The notes below the pieces were generated by a model. The model saw only the letters and a program-made list of their open reading frames with translations. It searched no databases and was not told where the DNA came from. Positions 38,510 through 47,550 of a stretch of DNA of 64,000 nt are shown in pieces. The DNA comes from Ilumatobacteraceae bacterium (GTDB taxonomy: Bacteria; Actinomycetota; Acidimicrobiia; Acidimicrobiales; Ilumatobacteraceae): NCBI GenBank assembly GCA_024643255.1, contig JAHENF010000009.1:1-64000 (forward strand), given 5' to 3'. How positions within the stretch are numbered: position 1 is the stretch's first letter; each line of letters starts with the position of its first letter. A program made the position numbers and the translations under genes.

Positions 38510-41068
38510 GTGCGTTGGACGTGGGTGGCGATCGTGGGGGTAGTGGTCGCTGCTTCGTGTTCACCCGGCGACGGACCCGAGTCGATCGCCCTGCCGACCT
38601 CACCCGACACGACCAGCACGACCACGACGACCACGACCACGACCACCACGACGCTCGTGCCGCCACGCTACGAAGCGACGATCAGGCGCACGACCGACGG
38701 CGTGCCCCACATCACCGGCGAGACGATCGAGGACGTGGCCTACGGCCAGGGCTGGGTGAACGGGGAAGATCACGGCTGCACCCTGAGCGACCAGGTGATC
38801 AGGGTGACCGGCACCCGCGCCGCCGCACTCGGCCCGGGAACGGAGGGTGAGAACGTCCAGAGCGACTTCGCGTGGCGGGCGATCGACATCGCTTCGATCG
38901 CCGCTGACGACTTCGAGAACATCGCCTCCGACGCCGTGGTCGCACAGTTCGAGGCCTACACCGCAGGCTGGAACGCCCAGCTCGCCGACATCGGTGGTGA
39001 GCGGGCCACCGGCTGGTGCGCCGGAGCTGCCTGGGTGCGGCCGCTGAAGCCGGTCGACGTGTACATCTACGCTCGATCGGTCGCACTGCTCGCGAGCAGC
39101 AGCGCACTGGTGCCGTACCTCGGTTCGGCTCAGCCGCCGACCACCCAGCCAATCGGGCTCCGACGCCGCGCGGCAGCGTCCGGCGTCGATCTGTCGGCCT
39201 TCGAACGCGGCGCGACCGAGCTCGGCCTGAACGATCTCGGCAACCTCGGCAGCAACGGGTGGGCGATCGGTCACGAACGCGTCGCCGGCGGCGAGGGCGG
39301 TCTGTTGCTCGCGAATCCGCACTTCCCCTGGGAGGGTGAACTCCGCTTCGCGGAAGTGCAACTCACCGTGCCCGGCAAGTTCGACATCTACGGGGCGAAC
39401 CTGCTCGGCCTGCCCGGTGTCGGCATCGGCTTCACCGACGGCGTGGCTTGGACGCACACCGTGTCGGCCGGCAAGCGGATGACGGCATACAACCTGACGC
39501 TCGACCCGGCGTCGCCGACGTCGTACCTCCTCGACGGTGTCTCGGTGCCGATGACATCGACGGAGGCGACGATCGACATCCTGCGCGCCGACGGCACCGT
39601 CGACACCGAGACCCGCACACTGTGGCGCAGCGAATACGGACCGGTCATCGACTTCCCCGGTGTCGGCTGGACCAACACCAACGTCCTCACGTTCCGTGAC
39701 GCCAACATCGACAACGACGAGTTCATCGAGCAGTACGCCCTGCTGCCCACCGTGCAGAGCATCGACGACCTGATCGCCCTCAACGCCGAGTACGAGGGTG
39801 TCCCGTTGTTCAACACCGTCGCCACCGATTCGAAGGGCAATGTCTGGTACGCCGACACGGCGGCCACACCCGCCCTGTCGGCCGAAGCCGAGCAGCTCTA
39901 CATCGGCAAGCTGTTCACCGATCCGGTGACGAAGATCGCCTACGACCAGGGCGTCGTCCTGCTCGACGGTTCCGACAGCCGGATGCGGTGGGCGAACGAG
40001 CCCGGCGCCCGCGACCCTGGTCTCGTGCCGTTCACCGACCTTCCGCAGGTCGAGCGCACCGACTACCTGTTCAATGCCAACGACAGCTTCTGGGTGCCGA
40101 GTGCAGAATTCACGCTGACCGGTCCCTACTCGATCATGAACGGCGAGCAGGGCACCGCGCTGACGATGAGGACTCGCCAGAACGCAGCCGTGCTCGGCGA
40201 TGCGAACACGACGGGGCTGGCGGGAACCGACGGGCTGTTCGATGCCGCCGAGGTCCGCGCCGCCGCGTTGGAGAACACGGGACGTACGGCCACCCTGCTT
40301 CGCAGCGCCGCCGTGACCGCGTGCAAGGCGTCGCCACTGGTCAACGTGCCCGACCTCCTCGCCGACGACGGGACGGTCAGCCTCCCCGCGGCCACGGTCG
40401 ATCTGACCACGGCCTGCAGCGTGCTCGCCGGGTGGGACGGGGTGTACGACCTCGACCGCTCGGGGCCGATGATCTGGCGCGAGATGATGGACCAGTTCGC
40501 CGACGCCGACTTCGAACGGGCCGGCCCACTCTTCGCCGACGCGTTCGATCCGGCCAATCCGACCTCCACCCCATCGGTGCCGGCGGCCGATCCGGGACCG
40601 CTGCTGCAGGCGATGGGTCGTGCCGTGCAGACGATCACCGAGGCGGGATTCGCGCTCGACACGACGCTCGGCGCCGCTCAGTTCACCGAACGCGCCGAGA
40701 CCCGAATCCCGATCCACGGCGGCACCAACCGTGACGGTGTCACCAATGTGGTCTCGTGGAGCGACTCGTCGACGTCGAGCGAGCCGGCGCCGCAGCGCGG
40801 CGAGCCGGTGGCCGCCGGAAGTTCGCTTCGCGGCGAGGGATACCGCATCAACTTCGGGACGAGCTTCATCATGACGGTCGATTTCACCGGCGACCAGGTG
40901 CAGGCCTGGGCACTGCTCGTGTACGGCCAGACCGGTGACCGCACGTCGCCCCTGTTCGACATCCAGACCGAACAGTTCAGCGAGAAGCAGTGGCGCGAAG
41001 TGGCGTTCACCGAGGCGCAGATCGCGGCCGACCCCGATCTCGACACGTACACCGTCGTCGGGCGCTGA
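38510..41068 (+). CDS. penicillin acylase family (Ntn-hydrolase) lipoprotein
   Basis: Lipobox AASCSPGD, poly-Thr linker, GVPHITGETIEDVAYGQGWVNGEDH, LGSNGWAIGHER (predicted beta-chain Ser), ANPHFPW. Confidence 0.9.
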   Translation: MRWTWVAIVGVVVAASCSPGDGPESIALPTSPDTTSTTTTTTTTTTTTLVPPRYEATIRRTTDGVPHITGETIEDVAYGQGWVNGEDHGCTLSDQVIRVTGTRAAALGPGTEGENVQSDFAWRAIDIASIAADDFENIASDAVVAQFEAYTAGWNAQLADIGGERATGWCAGAAWVRPLKPVDVYIYARSVALLASSSALVPYLGSAQPPTTQPIGLRRRAAASGVDLSAFERGATELGLNDLGNLGSNGWAIGHERVAGGEGGLLLANPHFPWEGELRFAEVQLTVPGKFDIYGANLLGLPGVGIGFTDGVAWTHTVSAGKRMTAYNLTLDPASPTSYLLDGVSVPMTSTEATIDILRADGTVDTETRTLWRSEYGPVIDFPGVGWTNTNVLTFRDANIDNDEFIEQYALLPTVQSIDDLIALNAEYEGVPLFNTVATDSKGNVWYADTAATPALSAEAEQLYIGKLFTDPVTKIAYDQGVVLLDGSDSRMRWANEPGARDPGLVPFTDLPQVERTDYLFNANDSFWVPSAEFTLTGPYSIMNGEQGTALTMRTRQNAAVLGDANTTGLAGTDGLFDAAEVRAAALENTGRTATLLRSAAVTACKASPLVNVPDLLADDGTVSLPAATVDLTTACSVLAGWDGVYDLDRSGPMIWREMMDQFADADFERAGPLFADAFDPANPTSTPSVPAADPGPLLQAMGRAVQTITEAGFALDTTLGAAQFTERAETRIPIHGGTNRDGVTNVVSWSDSSTSSEPAPQRGEPVAAGSSLRGEGYRINFGTSFIMTVDFTGDQVQAWALLVYGQTGDRTSPLFDIQTEQFSEKQWREVAFTEAQIAADPDLDTYTVVGR

Positions 41069-41083
41069 GCGCAACGACGACTC
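41056..41083 (+). terminator. hairpin overlapping the acylase stop codon
   Basis: cGTCGTcgggCGCTgAGCGcaACGACg. Confidence 0.4.
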
Positions 41084-41088
41084 CCGGT

Positions 41089-41976
41089 TCAGAATTCGAC
41101 GATCTCCAGGCGACCGTCCGGGTTCGCCGCGGCCTGTTCGGCATCCGACGACTGTGCCGTGCACACGAGCAGATGCCGATGTTCAGGTCCGCCGACCGCA
41201 CAGGCGAACGCGAGTTGCGACGTCGTCACCCGGTCGGTGATCGCTCCGCCCTCCTCCACCCGAACCACTTCGGTCGTCAACGGATTCGCGACCCAGATGC
41301 CACCGTCGTCGTCGACGGCGATTCCGTCGGGCGCCACGAGCGAGCCGTCGCTTCCGACGAGCGGTGCCCAGGTCCGCCGATTCGACAACGTACCGTCGGC
41401 CGCTTTGTCGAACGCGGTGAGTTCGAGGCCGAGCGTCTGCGCCACGACGAGCGTGGACCCGCCGTCGACCGTGACGATGCCGTTCGGGAACGCGAGGTCG
41501 TCGGCGACGACCGACACCGAGCCGTCGGGGTCGACCTCGGCCAGCACCGCGGTGTACGGGCCTCGATCGGTGGCGATCGCCGTCAGCAAACCTTCGGGCC
41601 CCATCGCCGCCATGGCGGTGTCGAGATCGAACCCGAAGTTGCCGACGTAGGCGCGACCGGTGTCGTCGACGAGCATGTCGTTGCAGTGGAACGTGGCCAC
41701 GTCGCCCAATTCGGCGTGGACGACGACAGTGCCGTCGTGCTCGCGCCGCATCACCCTGCGGGCGAGCATCGCGACGAACAGCAATCGGCCATCCGGAAGC
41801 CATCCCAGCCCGGACGGCTGCTCCCCGTCGTCGAGCGTCACCTCGGTGCGCACGTCGCCGCCGAGGCCGACGCTGCAGATCTCGTGGGCATGGAAATCGC
41901 TGAACCAGAACCGTCCGTCGTGCCAACGCGGCCCCTCGCAGAACCGTCGCCCCTCGACCAGTGTCGTCGTGTCCAT
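41089..41976 (-). CDS. SMP-30/gluconolactonase family protein
   Basis: FCEGPRWHDGRFWFSDFHAHEI, GWLPDGRLLFVAM, NDMLVDDTGRAYVGNFGF, PNGIVTVDGGSTLVVAQT, PDGIAVDDDGGIWVA. Confidence 0.9.
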   Translation of the reverse strand: MDTTTLVEGRRFCEGPRWHDGRFWFSDFHAHEICSVGLGGDVRTEVTLDDGEQPSGLGWLPDGRLLFVAMLARRVMRREHDGTVVVHAELGDVATFHCNDMLVDDTGRAYVGNFGFDLDTAMAAMGPEGLLTAIATDRGPYTAVLAEVDPDGSVSVVADDLAFPNGIVTVDGGSTLVVAQTLGLELTAFDKAADGTLSNRRTWAPLVGSDGSLVAPDGIAVDDDGGIWVANPLTTEVVRVEEGGAITDRVTTSQLAFACAVGGPEHRHLLVCTAQSSDAEQAAANPDGRLEIVEF

Positions 41977-42038
41977 GAGTTCCCCTCTCGCTCGGCCGCC
42001 AGTCTGGCAGCCGTCCACGGCCCGCGACGGCTCGACCA

Positions 42039-42082
42039 GTTCACACGCCGTTCACAATCGGGCAACGACTCGGCAACCGGAC
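42039..42082. promoter_or_regulatory. four tandem 11-nt units upstream of GSII (PHO/GlnR-box-like)
   Basis: GTTCACACGCC GTTCACAATCG GGCAACGACTC GGCAACCGGAC. Confidence 0.6.
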
Positions 42083-42168
42083 GCTGCGACGATTCCGCCT
42101 GCCATCGGGCGACGCCGTAGGTTGGATTGCCCGTACCCCTAATCATCGTGGACGAATTGAGGACAACT

Positions 42169-43173
42169 GTGGTTTACAAGGCCGAATACATCTGGATCGA
42201 CGGGACGCCGTCAGCTGGCAAGCTGCGGTCCAAGACCAAGATCATCGAGGACGGCGAAGAGCCCGGGATCTGGGGCTTCGACGGCTCGAGCACCAACCAG
42301 GCCACCGGCGACAAGAGCGACTGTGTGCTCAAGCCCGCATCTATTTTCCCCGACCCGATCCGCGGTGGCGACGACGTGCTCGTCATGTGTGAGGTGATGC
42401 TGGTCGACGGCAAGCCGCACCCGACCAACACCCGCGCGGCGGCTGCCAAGACCGCCAAGAAGTACAAGAAGCACGAGCCGTTGTTCGGTATCGAGCAGGA
42501 ATTCACCCTGATGAAGAACGGCCGCCCCTACGGCTTCCCGCCCGCCGGCTACCCCGAACCGCAGGGTGGTTACTACTGCGGCGTGGGTGAGGACGAGATC
42601 CACGGTCGCCCGATGATCGAGGACCACCTCGAGGCGTGCCTCTCGGCAGGGCTCTCGATCTCCGGCATCAATGCCGAGGTCATGCCCGGCCAGTGGGAAT
42701 TCCAGGTCGGCCCGCTCGGTCTGCTCGAGGTCTCCGACCAGCTGTGGGTCGCTCGCTGGTTGCTCTACCGGATCGGTGAGGACTACGGCATCGCCGCCAC
42801 GCTCGACGCGAAGCCCGCGAAGGGCGACTGGAACGGCGCCGGCGCCCACACGAACTTCTCCACCAAGGAGATGCGCGAGGAGGGTGGCTACAAGTACATC
42901 GAAGCCGGCTGCAAGGCACTCGGCGCGAAGGCCGCGCTGCACATCTCGAACTACGGAACCGGCATCGAGGACCGTCTGACGGGCGCCCACGAGACACAGC
43001 GCCACGACCAGTTCAGCTACGGCGTGTCCGACCGCGGCGCATCGATCCGCATTCCGTGGCAGGTCGCCGTCGACAAGCGCGGCTACCTCGAGGACCGTCG
43101 CCCGAACGCGAACATCGACCCCTACGTCGTCGCCCGGCTGATGGTGGAGACCATCTGCGGCGCGATGTCGTGA
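42169..43173 (+). CDS. glutamine synthetase II (eukaryotic-type)
   Basis: YKAEYIWIDGTPSAGKLRSKTKII, WGFDGSSTNQATGDKSDCVLKP, FGIEQEFTLM, GQWEFQVGP; 334 aa. Confidence 0.93.
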   Translation: MVYKAEYIWIDGTPSAGKLRSKTKIIEDGEEPGIWGFDGSSTNQATGDKSDCVLKPASIFPDPIRGGDDVLVMCEVMLVDGKPHPTNTRAAAAKTAKKYKKHEPLFGIEQEFTLMKNGRPYGFPPAGYPEPQGGYYCGVGEDEIHGRPMIEDHLEACLSAGLSISGINAEVMPGQWEFQVGPLGLLEVSDQLWVARWLLYRIGEDYGIAATLDAKPAKGDWNGAGAHTNFSTKEMREEGGYKYIEAGCKALGAKAALHISNYGTGIEDRLTGAHETQRHDQFSYGVSDRGASIRIPWQVAVDKRGYLEDRRPNANIDPYVVARLMVETICGAMS

Positions 43174-43220
43174 CCCGTTGATCGTCGTCGTCGACGACGC
43201 GACGATCACCACCGACGAGA

Positions 43221-43250
43221 ACAGGGCGGGGGCTTCGGCTCCCGCCCTGT
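43221..43250 (+). terminator. UUCG-tetraloop terminator between the two glutamine synthetase genes
   Basis: ACAGGGCGGGGGC-TTCG-GCTCCCGCCCTGT, 13-bp stem with one G-U. Confidence 0.85.
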
Positions 43251-43284
43251 CGCTTTCCTGGCCGATCCACGAGAGAATTGAGAC

Positions 43285-44631
43285 ATGACCGAGATGCTGG
43301 ACCAACAGCGCGACTACGTCCTTCGCAGTGTCGAGGAGCGCGGTGTCCGACTCGTGCGGCTGTGGTTCACCGACGTGCTCGGCAACCTGAAGAGCCTCGC
43401 CATCTCACCCGCCGAGCTCGAGAACGCACTCGAGGACGGCATGACGTTCGACGGATCGTCGATCGACGGGTTCTCGCGTGTGCAGGAAGCCGACGTGCTC
43501 GCCATGCCCGACCCGGACACGTTCGAGTTGCTGCCGTGGGGTGACCCCAAGGTTCCCGAGGCGCGCATCTTCTGCGATATCCACCACCTCGACGGCTCGC
43601 CGTTCGAAGGCGACCCGCGCCAAGTACTGCGCCGTCACGTCAAGGAGGCCCACGACGCCGGCCTGACGTTCTACGTCGCCCCCGACGTCGAGTTCTTCTA
43701 CTTCGAGCCGCTCGTGCCCGGTCAGGCCCCGGTGCCCGTCGACCAGGGCGGCTATTTCGACCTGACCACGAGCGACGTGACGGGTGAGCTGCGCAAGCAG
43801 ACGATCCGCACCCTCGAAGCGCTCGGCATCCCCGTCGAATACAGCTTCCACGAAGACGCCCCGGGCCAGCAGGAGATCGACCTGCGCCACACCGATGCGC
43901 TCACGATGGCCGACAGCATGATGACGTTCCGTCTCGCGGTGCGCGAGGTCGCCTCGCACCACGGCGTGCACGCCACGTTCATGCCCAAGCCCCTCGAAGG
44001 CGTGCAGGGTTCGGGGATGCACGTGCACCTGTCGCTGTTCCGCGGCGACGACAATGCGTTCTACGACGCCGACGATGCGTATCACCTGTCGGCCACAGCC
44101 AAGTCCTTCATGGCCGGCATGCTGCACCACGCGGCAGAGATCACGGCGGTCACCAACCAGACGGTCAACAGCTACAAGCGACTCGTGCCGGGGTTCGAGG
44201 CGCCGGTCCACATCAGCTGGGCCCGAAACAACCGCAGCGGGCTGATCCGCGTCCCGATCCCCAAACGCGGCAATCCGGTGGCCACGCGCATCGAGTACCG
44301 CTCCGCCGACCCAGCGTGCAACCCGTACCTCGCGTTCAGCCTGATGCTCGCCGCCGGGATGCGCGGCGTACGCGAGGGCTACGAGTTGCCCGACGAGGCC
44401 GATGCGAACCTCTTCGAGATCGGCGACGACGTGCTCCACAAACTCGGGATCCAACAGCTCCCGCAGTCACTCAACGACGCGCTGGTCGTGATGGAGCAGT
44501 CGACCCTCGTGCAAGAAGCGCTGGGCGAGCACATCTTCGAATGGTTCCTGCGCAACAAGCGCAGCGAGTGGCGCTCCTACAAGACCCAGGTCACGCCGTT
44601 CGAGCGCGATCGCTATCTCGGGGTGCTCTGA
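43285..44631 (+). CDS. glutamine synthetase I-type (GlnA2-like)
   Basis: LVRLWFTDVLGNLKSLAISPAELENALEDGMTFDGSSIDGFSRVQEAD, VEFFYF, GSGMHVHLSLF, CNPYLAFSLMLAAG. Confidence 0.93.
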   Translation: MTEMLDQQRDYVLRSVEERGVRLVRLWFTDVLGNLKSLAISPAELENALEDGMTFDGSSIDGFSRVQEADVLAMPDPDTFELLPWGDPKVPEARIFCDIHHLDGSPFEGDPRQVLRRHVKEAHDAGLTFYVAPDVEFFYFEPLVPGQAPVPVDQGGYFDLTTSDVTGELRKQTIRTLEALGIPVEYSFHEDAPGQQEIDLRHTDALTMADSMMTFRLAVREVASHHGVHATFMPKPLEGVQGSGMHVHLSLFRGDDNAFYDADDAYHLSATAKSFMAGMLHHAAEITAVTNQTVNSYKRLVPGFEAPVHISWARNNRSGLIRVPIPKRGNPVATRIEYRSADPACNPYLAFSLMLAAGMRGVREGYELPDEADANLFEIGDDVLHKLGIQQLPQSLNDALVVMEQSTLVQEALGEHIFEWFLRNKRSEWRSYKTQVTPFERDRYLGVL

Positions 44632-44638
44632 GCTCACG

Positions 44639-45331
44639 ATGGCCGCCCGCGAATCGATGCTCGCCGTCGTTCCCGACCCGGCATCTCCCGAGTTGGCGCG
44701 CACGCTCGACCTCGCCGGATACTCGTGGAAGGCCGTCTCGGCGGCCGAGCCCGCCGCCGAACACGAGCCTGCCGGCGGGTGGGCGGGCGCGATCGTCGAC
44801 ATCGGCGCCGACGCCGACGCCGGGTGGGCGTTCCTGCGCAACATCAGCAAACAGGGCGACCGGACGATCCCGGTGATGCTGCTCGTCGGCGGCGCCCAGC
44901 TGAGCGATCTCGAGCATCGTGACGAACTGTTCGACGACTTCTGTCTCTCGCCGTTCCATCCGGCCGAACTCGAGGCCAGGTTGCGGCACCTGCTCGTCAC
45001 CGACATCGACCTGCATCGCGCCGAACTCGTCGAGTACGGCGAACTCACACTCAACCTCGAGACGTACCAGGCGTCGATCGCCGGACGTCCGCTCGACATG
45101 ACATACATGGAGTACGAGCTGCTCAAGTTCCTCGCGCAGAACCCCGGCAAGGTGTTCACACGCGAGATGCTCCTCAGCCGGGTGTGGGGCTACGAGTACT
45201 ACGGCGGCGCCAGGACCGTCGACGTCCACGTGCGACGCCTGCGAGCCAAGCTCGGCGAGGAACATGCCAACCTGATCCAGACCGTGCGCTCGGTCGGCTA
45301 CCGCTTCGGTCAGTCCCGCTGGGACAGCTGA
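44639..45331 (+). CDS. OmpR-type winged-helix regulator, GlnR-like
   Basis: Atypical receiver (IVDIGADADAGWAFL..IPVMLLVGG..FDDFCLSPFHPAELEARLR) and LDMTYMEYELLKFLAQNPGKVFTREMLLSRVWGYEYYGGARTVDVHVRRLRAKLG; downstream of GS genes. Confidence 0.8.
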   Translation: MAARESMLAVVPDPASPELARTLDLAGYSWKAVSAAEPAAEHEPAGGWAGAIVDIGADADAGWAFLRNISKQGDRTIPVMLLVGGAQLSDLEHRDELFDDFCLSPFHPAELEARLRHLLVTDIDLHRAELVEYGELTLNLETYQASIAGRPLDMTYMEYELLKFLAQNPGKVFTREMLLSRVWGYEYYGGARTVDVHVRRLRAKLGEEHANLIQTVRSVGYRFGQSRWDS

Positions 45332-45348
45332 GCGTTCGGAGTCCGTGA

Positions 45349-45379
45349 GGTTACGGAGGTGCCTGGCACCGGCGTCACC
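45349..45379. repeat. palindromic element family 2, copy 3 (degenerate)
   Basis: GGTTACGGAGGTGCC-T-GGCACCGGCGTCACC, 15-bp arms, 3 mismatches. Confidence 0.8.
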
Positions 45380-45381
45380 GT

Positions 45382-46113
45382 TCAGAGGCCGAGGAACGCC
45401 CGGGCGGTGTCGGTGACCACGAAGGCGAACACCTCGGTGCCGTCGGGCGTGGGATGGACCCCGTCGGCGACGAGCACGTCGGCGGTGGCGAACGACGACC
45501 ACGGAGCGACGACGCTGTTGCCGCGCCGGGTGACCCGATCGTGCACGATCGAGTTGAGGACCGCCTGCGCTTCGGGTCGATCACGGAAGTACGTGTCGAC
45601 CCAGACGAGTGGCGACTCGTCAGGCACACCGTCGAGCACCTCGTTGACCGCCGCAGCGATCTCGTCGGGGCCCGAATACTGACCGACGTCGTTCGTCCCG
45701 AGTGCCACGACCCACAGTTCGTTCGAGTGGTCGTCCGATCCCGACTCGAGGAATCCGGCGATGGTGGAGCCGCTCGGATTGTCCTGCACGGAGACCGCCA
45801 TCCGCTTGCCGTTCTCGGCTTGGATCATCGCATCGAGCCCGAGCAGGTCGAAACGGTCCATGAGAGCGGGCGTCGAACCCTTGGTGATCGAGTCACCGAT
45901 CATCACGACCGAGTCGATGTCGCTCGCGTTGGCCGCGACCTGACCTTCGGTCCCGACCTGGCCGGGGTGACCGACGACGCCGAGTCCGACGCCGAGGTCG
46001 ATGGTCACCGGCGCGGCGTTGTCGTTGGCCGGCACACCACAGCCGACGAGCGCGACGAGGCCGACGAGCGCGAGCGCCGAACGACGCACGACGGTCAGAG
46101 GAGCCAGTCTCAC
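45382..46113 (-). CDS. SGNH/GDSL hydrolase lipoprotein
   Basis: LVALVGCG lipobox; VVMIGDSITKGS, VVALGTNDVGQY, DGVHPTPDG. Confidence 0.88.
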   Translation of the reverse strand: MRLAPLTVVRRSALALVGLVALVGCGVPANDNAAPVTIDLGVGLGVVGHPGQVGTEGQVAANASDIDSVVMIGDSITKGSTPALMDRFDLLGLDAMIQAENGKRMAVSVQDNPSGSTIAGFLESGSDDHSNELWVVALGTNDVGQYSGPDEIAAAVNEVLDGVPDESPLVWVDTYFRDRPEAQAVLNSIVHDRVTRRGNSVVAPWSSFATADVLVADGVHPTPDGTEVFAFVVTDTARAFLGL

Positions 46114-46173
46114 GCCGACAGTCTGGTCAGTGCGGTGACCCGGATCACGTCACCGCGCATCACGGGGGGCGTG

Positions 46174-47550
46174 TCACCGGTCACGTTGCATCGCTTCCGC
46201 GAGCCGCGTGTGCGCGCGCAACAGCTCGCCGACACGCGGGGAGACCAGCACCCCGTCACGCACGACCGCTCGGCCGGCAACCACCGTGTGCCGTGCGGAG
46301 ACAGGGCCACAGCGCAACCAGGCCTCGACCGGATCCGCGATCGCCCCGGCAAACGACGGGCCGGTGAGTGGCCACACGGCGACGTCGCCGACCGCGCCGA
46401 CCGTCAGCGTGCCGATCTCGCCGAGTCGACCCAGACAACCTGCGCCACCGATCGTCGCGATCTCCAGCGCCATACGCGCGGTCCCCGCGGCCGCACCGTC
46501 ACGCAGCTTCGCGAGCAACATCGCCTGACGGGCCTCCAGCCACAACGACGCCGCGTCGGCCGACGACGACCCGTCGACGCCCAGCCCGACATGCACGCCG
46601 GCCGTCCGCAACGCCACGACCGGGGCGATTCCCGACGACAGGATCATGTTGCTCGAGGGGCAATGCGCGGCGCCGACACCCGCCGCACCCAGGCGTCGGA
46701 TCTCGTCGTCGTTCGGCATCACGCAATGCGCCACCCAGGTCCGGTCGGTGCACCAGCCCGTTCGCTCCAGATACTCCATCGGACGGCAGCCGAACGTCGC
46801 CAGGCTGAATTCGTCGTCTTCGGCGTTCTCGGCGAAGTGGGTGTGGAGACGCACGTCGAGCTGCTCGGCGAGCTCCGCTGTGCGCACCATCAGCTGCTCG
46901 GTGACACTGAACGGCGAGCAGGGCGCCAGTGCCACCCTCGTCATCGCTGCGTGAGCCGGGTCATGATGGCGCGCCACGGCGTCGGCGCACGCCGCGAGGA
47001 TCTCGTCGTCGTCGCTCACCACGTCGTCGGGAGGCAGACCGCCGTCCTTCTGCGACAGCGACATCGACCCGCGCGTCGGATGGAACCGCATGCCGAGATC
47101 GCGGGCGGCATCGATCTCCGCAGCCAGCAGGTCACCGGCGCCACGCGGATGCAGATAGAGATGGTCGGACGACGTCGTACATCCGGCGAGCGCCAACTCG
47201 GCGAGCCCGACCCAGGCCGAGACGTAGGCCGCCTCGGTGTCGAGGGCGCTCCACAGCGGGTACAACGACGCCAGCCAGCCGAACAGCGGCTTGTCGGTCA
47301 TCGGCGGGTACGCCCGCGTCAGGTTCTGGAACAGATGATGATGCGCATTGACGAGACCCGGCGTGACGAGACAGTCCGTCGCGTCGAGCACCATCTCGGC
47401 CAGTGGCGCCGGCCCGACCCCCACACCGCTGACCAGTCCGTCGGTGATCGCGACCCACCCGCCGTCGAGTTCACGGCGCTCGGCATCGACCGTGGCCACG
47501 CAGCGGGCGTTGACGATGACGAGATCGGCGACGACGCTCGGGTCGTTCAC
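46174..47550 (-). CDS. amidohydrolase family deaminase (8-oxoguanine deaminase / TrzA-AtzB type)
   Basis: TPGLVNAHHHLFQNLTRA, VRLHTHFAEN, TWVAHCVMPNDDEIRRLGAAGVGAAHCPSSNMIL, GLGVDGSSSAD. Confidence 0.88.
   Translation of the reverse strand: MNDPSVVADLVIVNARCVATVDAERRELDGGWVAITDGLVSGVGVGPAPLAEMVLDATDCLVTPGLVNAHHHLFQNLTRAYPPMTDKPLFGWLASLYPLWSALDTEAAYVSAWVGLAELALAGCTTSSDHLYLHPRGAGDLLAAEIDAARDLGMRFHPTRGSMSLSQKDGGLPPDDVVSDDDEILAACADAVARHHDPAHAAMTRVALAPCSPFSVTEQLMVRTAELAEQLDVRLHTHFAENAEDDEFSLATFGCRPMEYLERTGWCTDRTWVAHCVMPNDDEIRRLGAAGVGAAHCPSSNMILSSGIAPVVALRTAGVHVGLGVDGSSSADAASLWLEARQAMLLAKLRDGAAAGTARMALEIATIGGAGCLGRLGEIGTLTVGAVGDVAVWPLTGPSFAGAIADPVEAWLRCGPVSARHTVVAGRAVVRDGVLVSPRVGELLRAHTRLAEAMQRDR

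Noticed and set aside
41044-41083. Fifth copy of palindrome family 1 (gcgctgagcgc core after the acylase)
   Set aside because: Shares only GCGCT-AGCGC; lacks GAAATTCGG arms, so treated as an independent terminator-like hairpin.
38600-41164. 854-aa minus-strand ORF
   Set aside because: Antisense to the penicillin acylase-family gene; high-GC shadow frame without domains.
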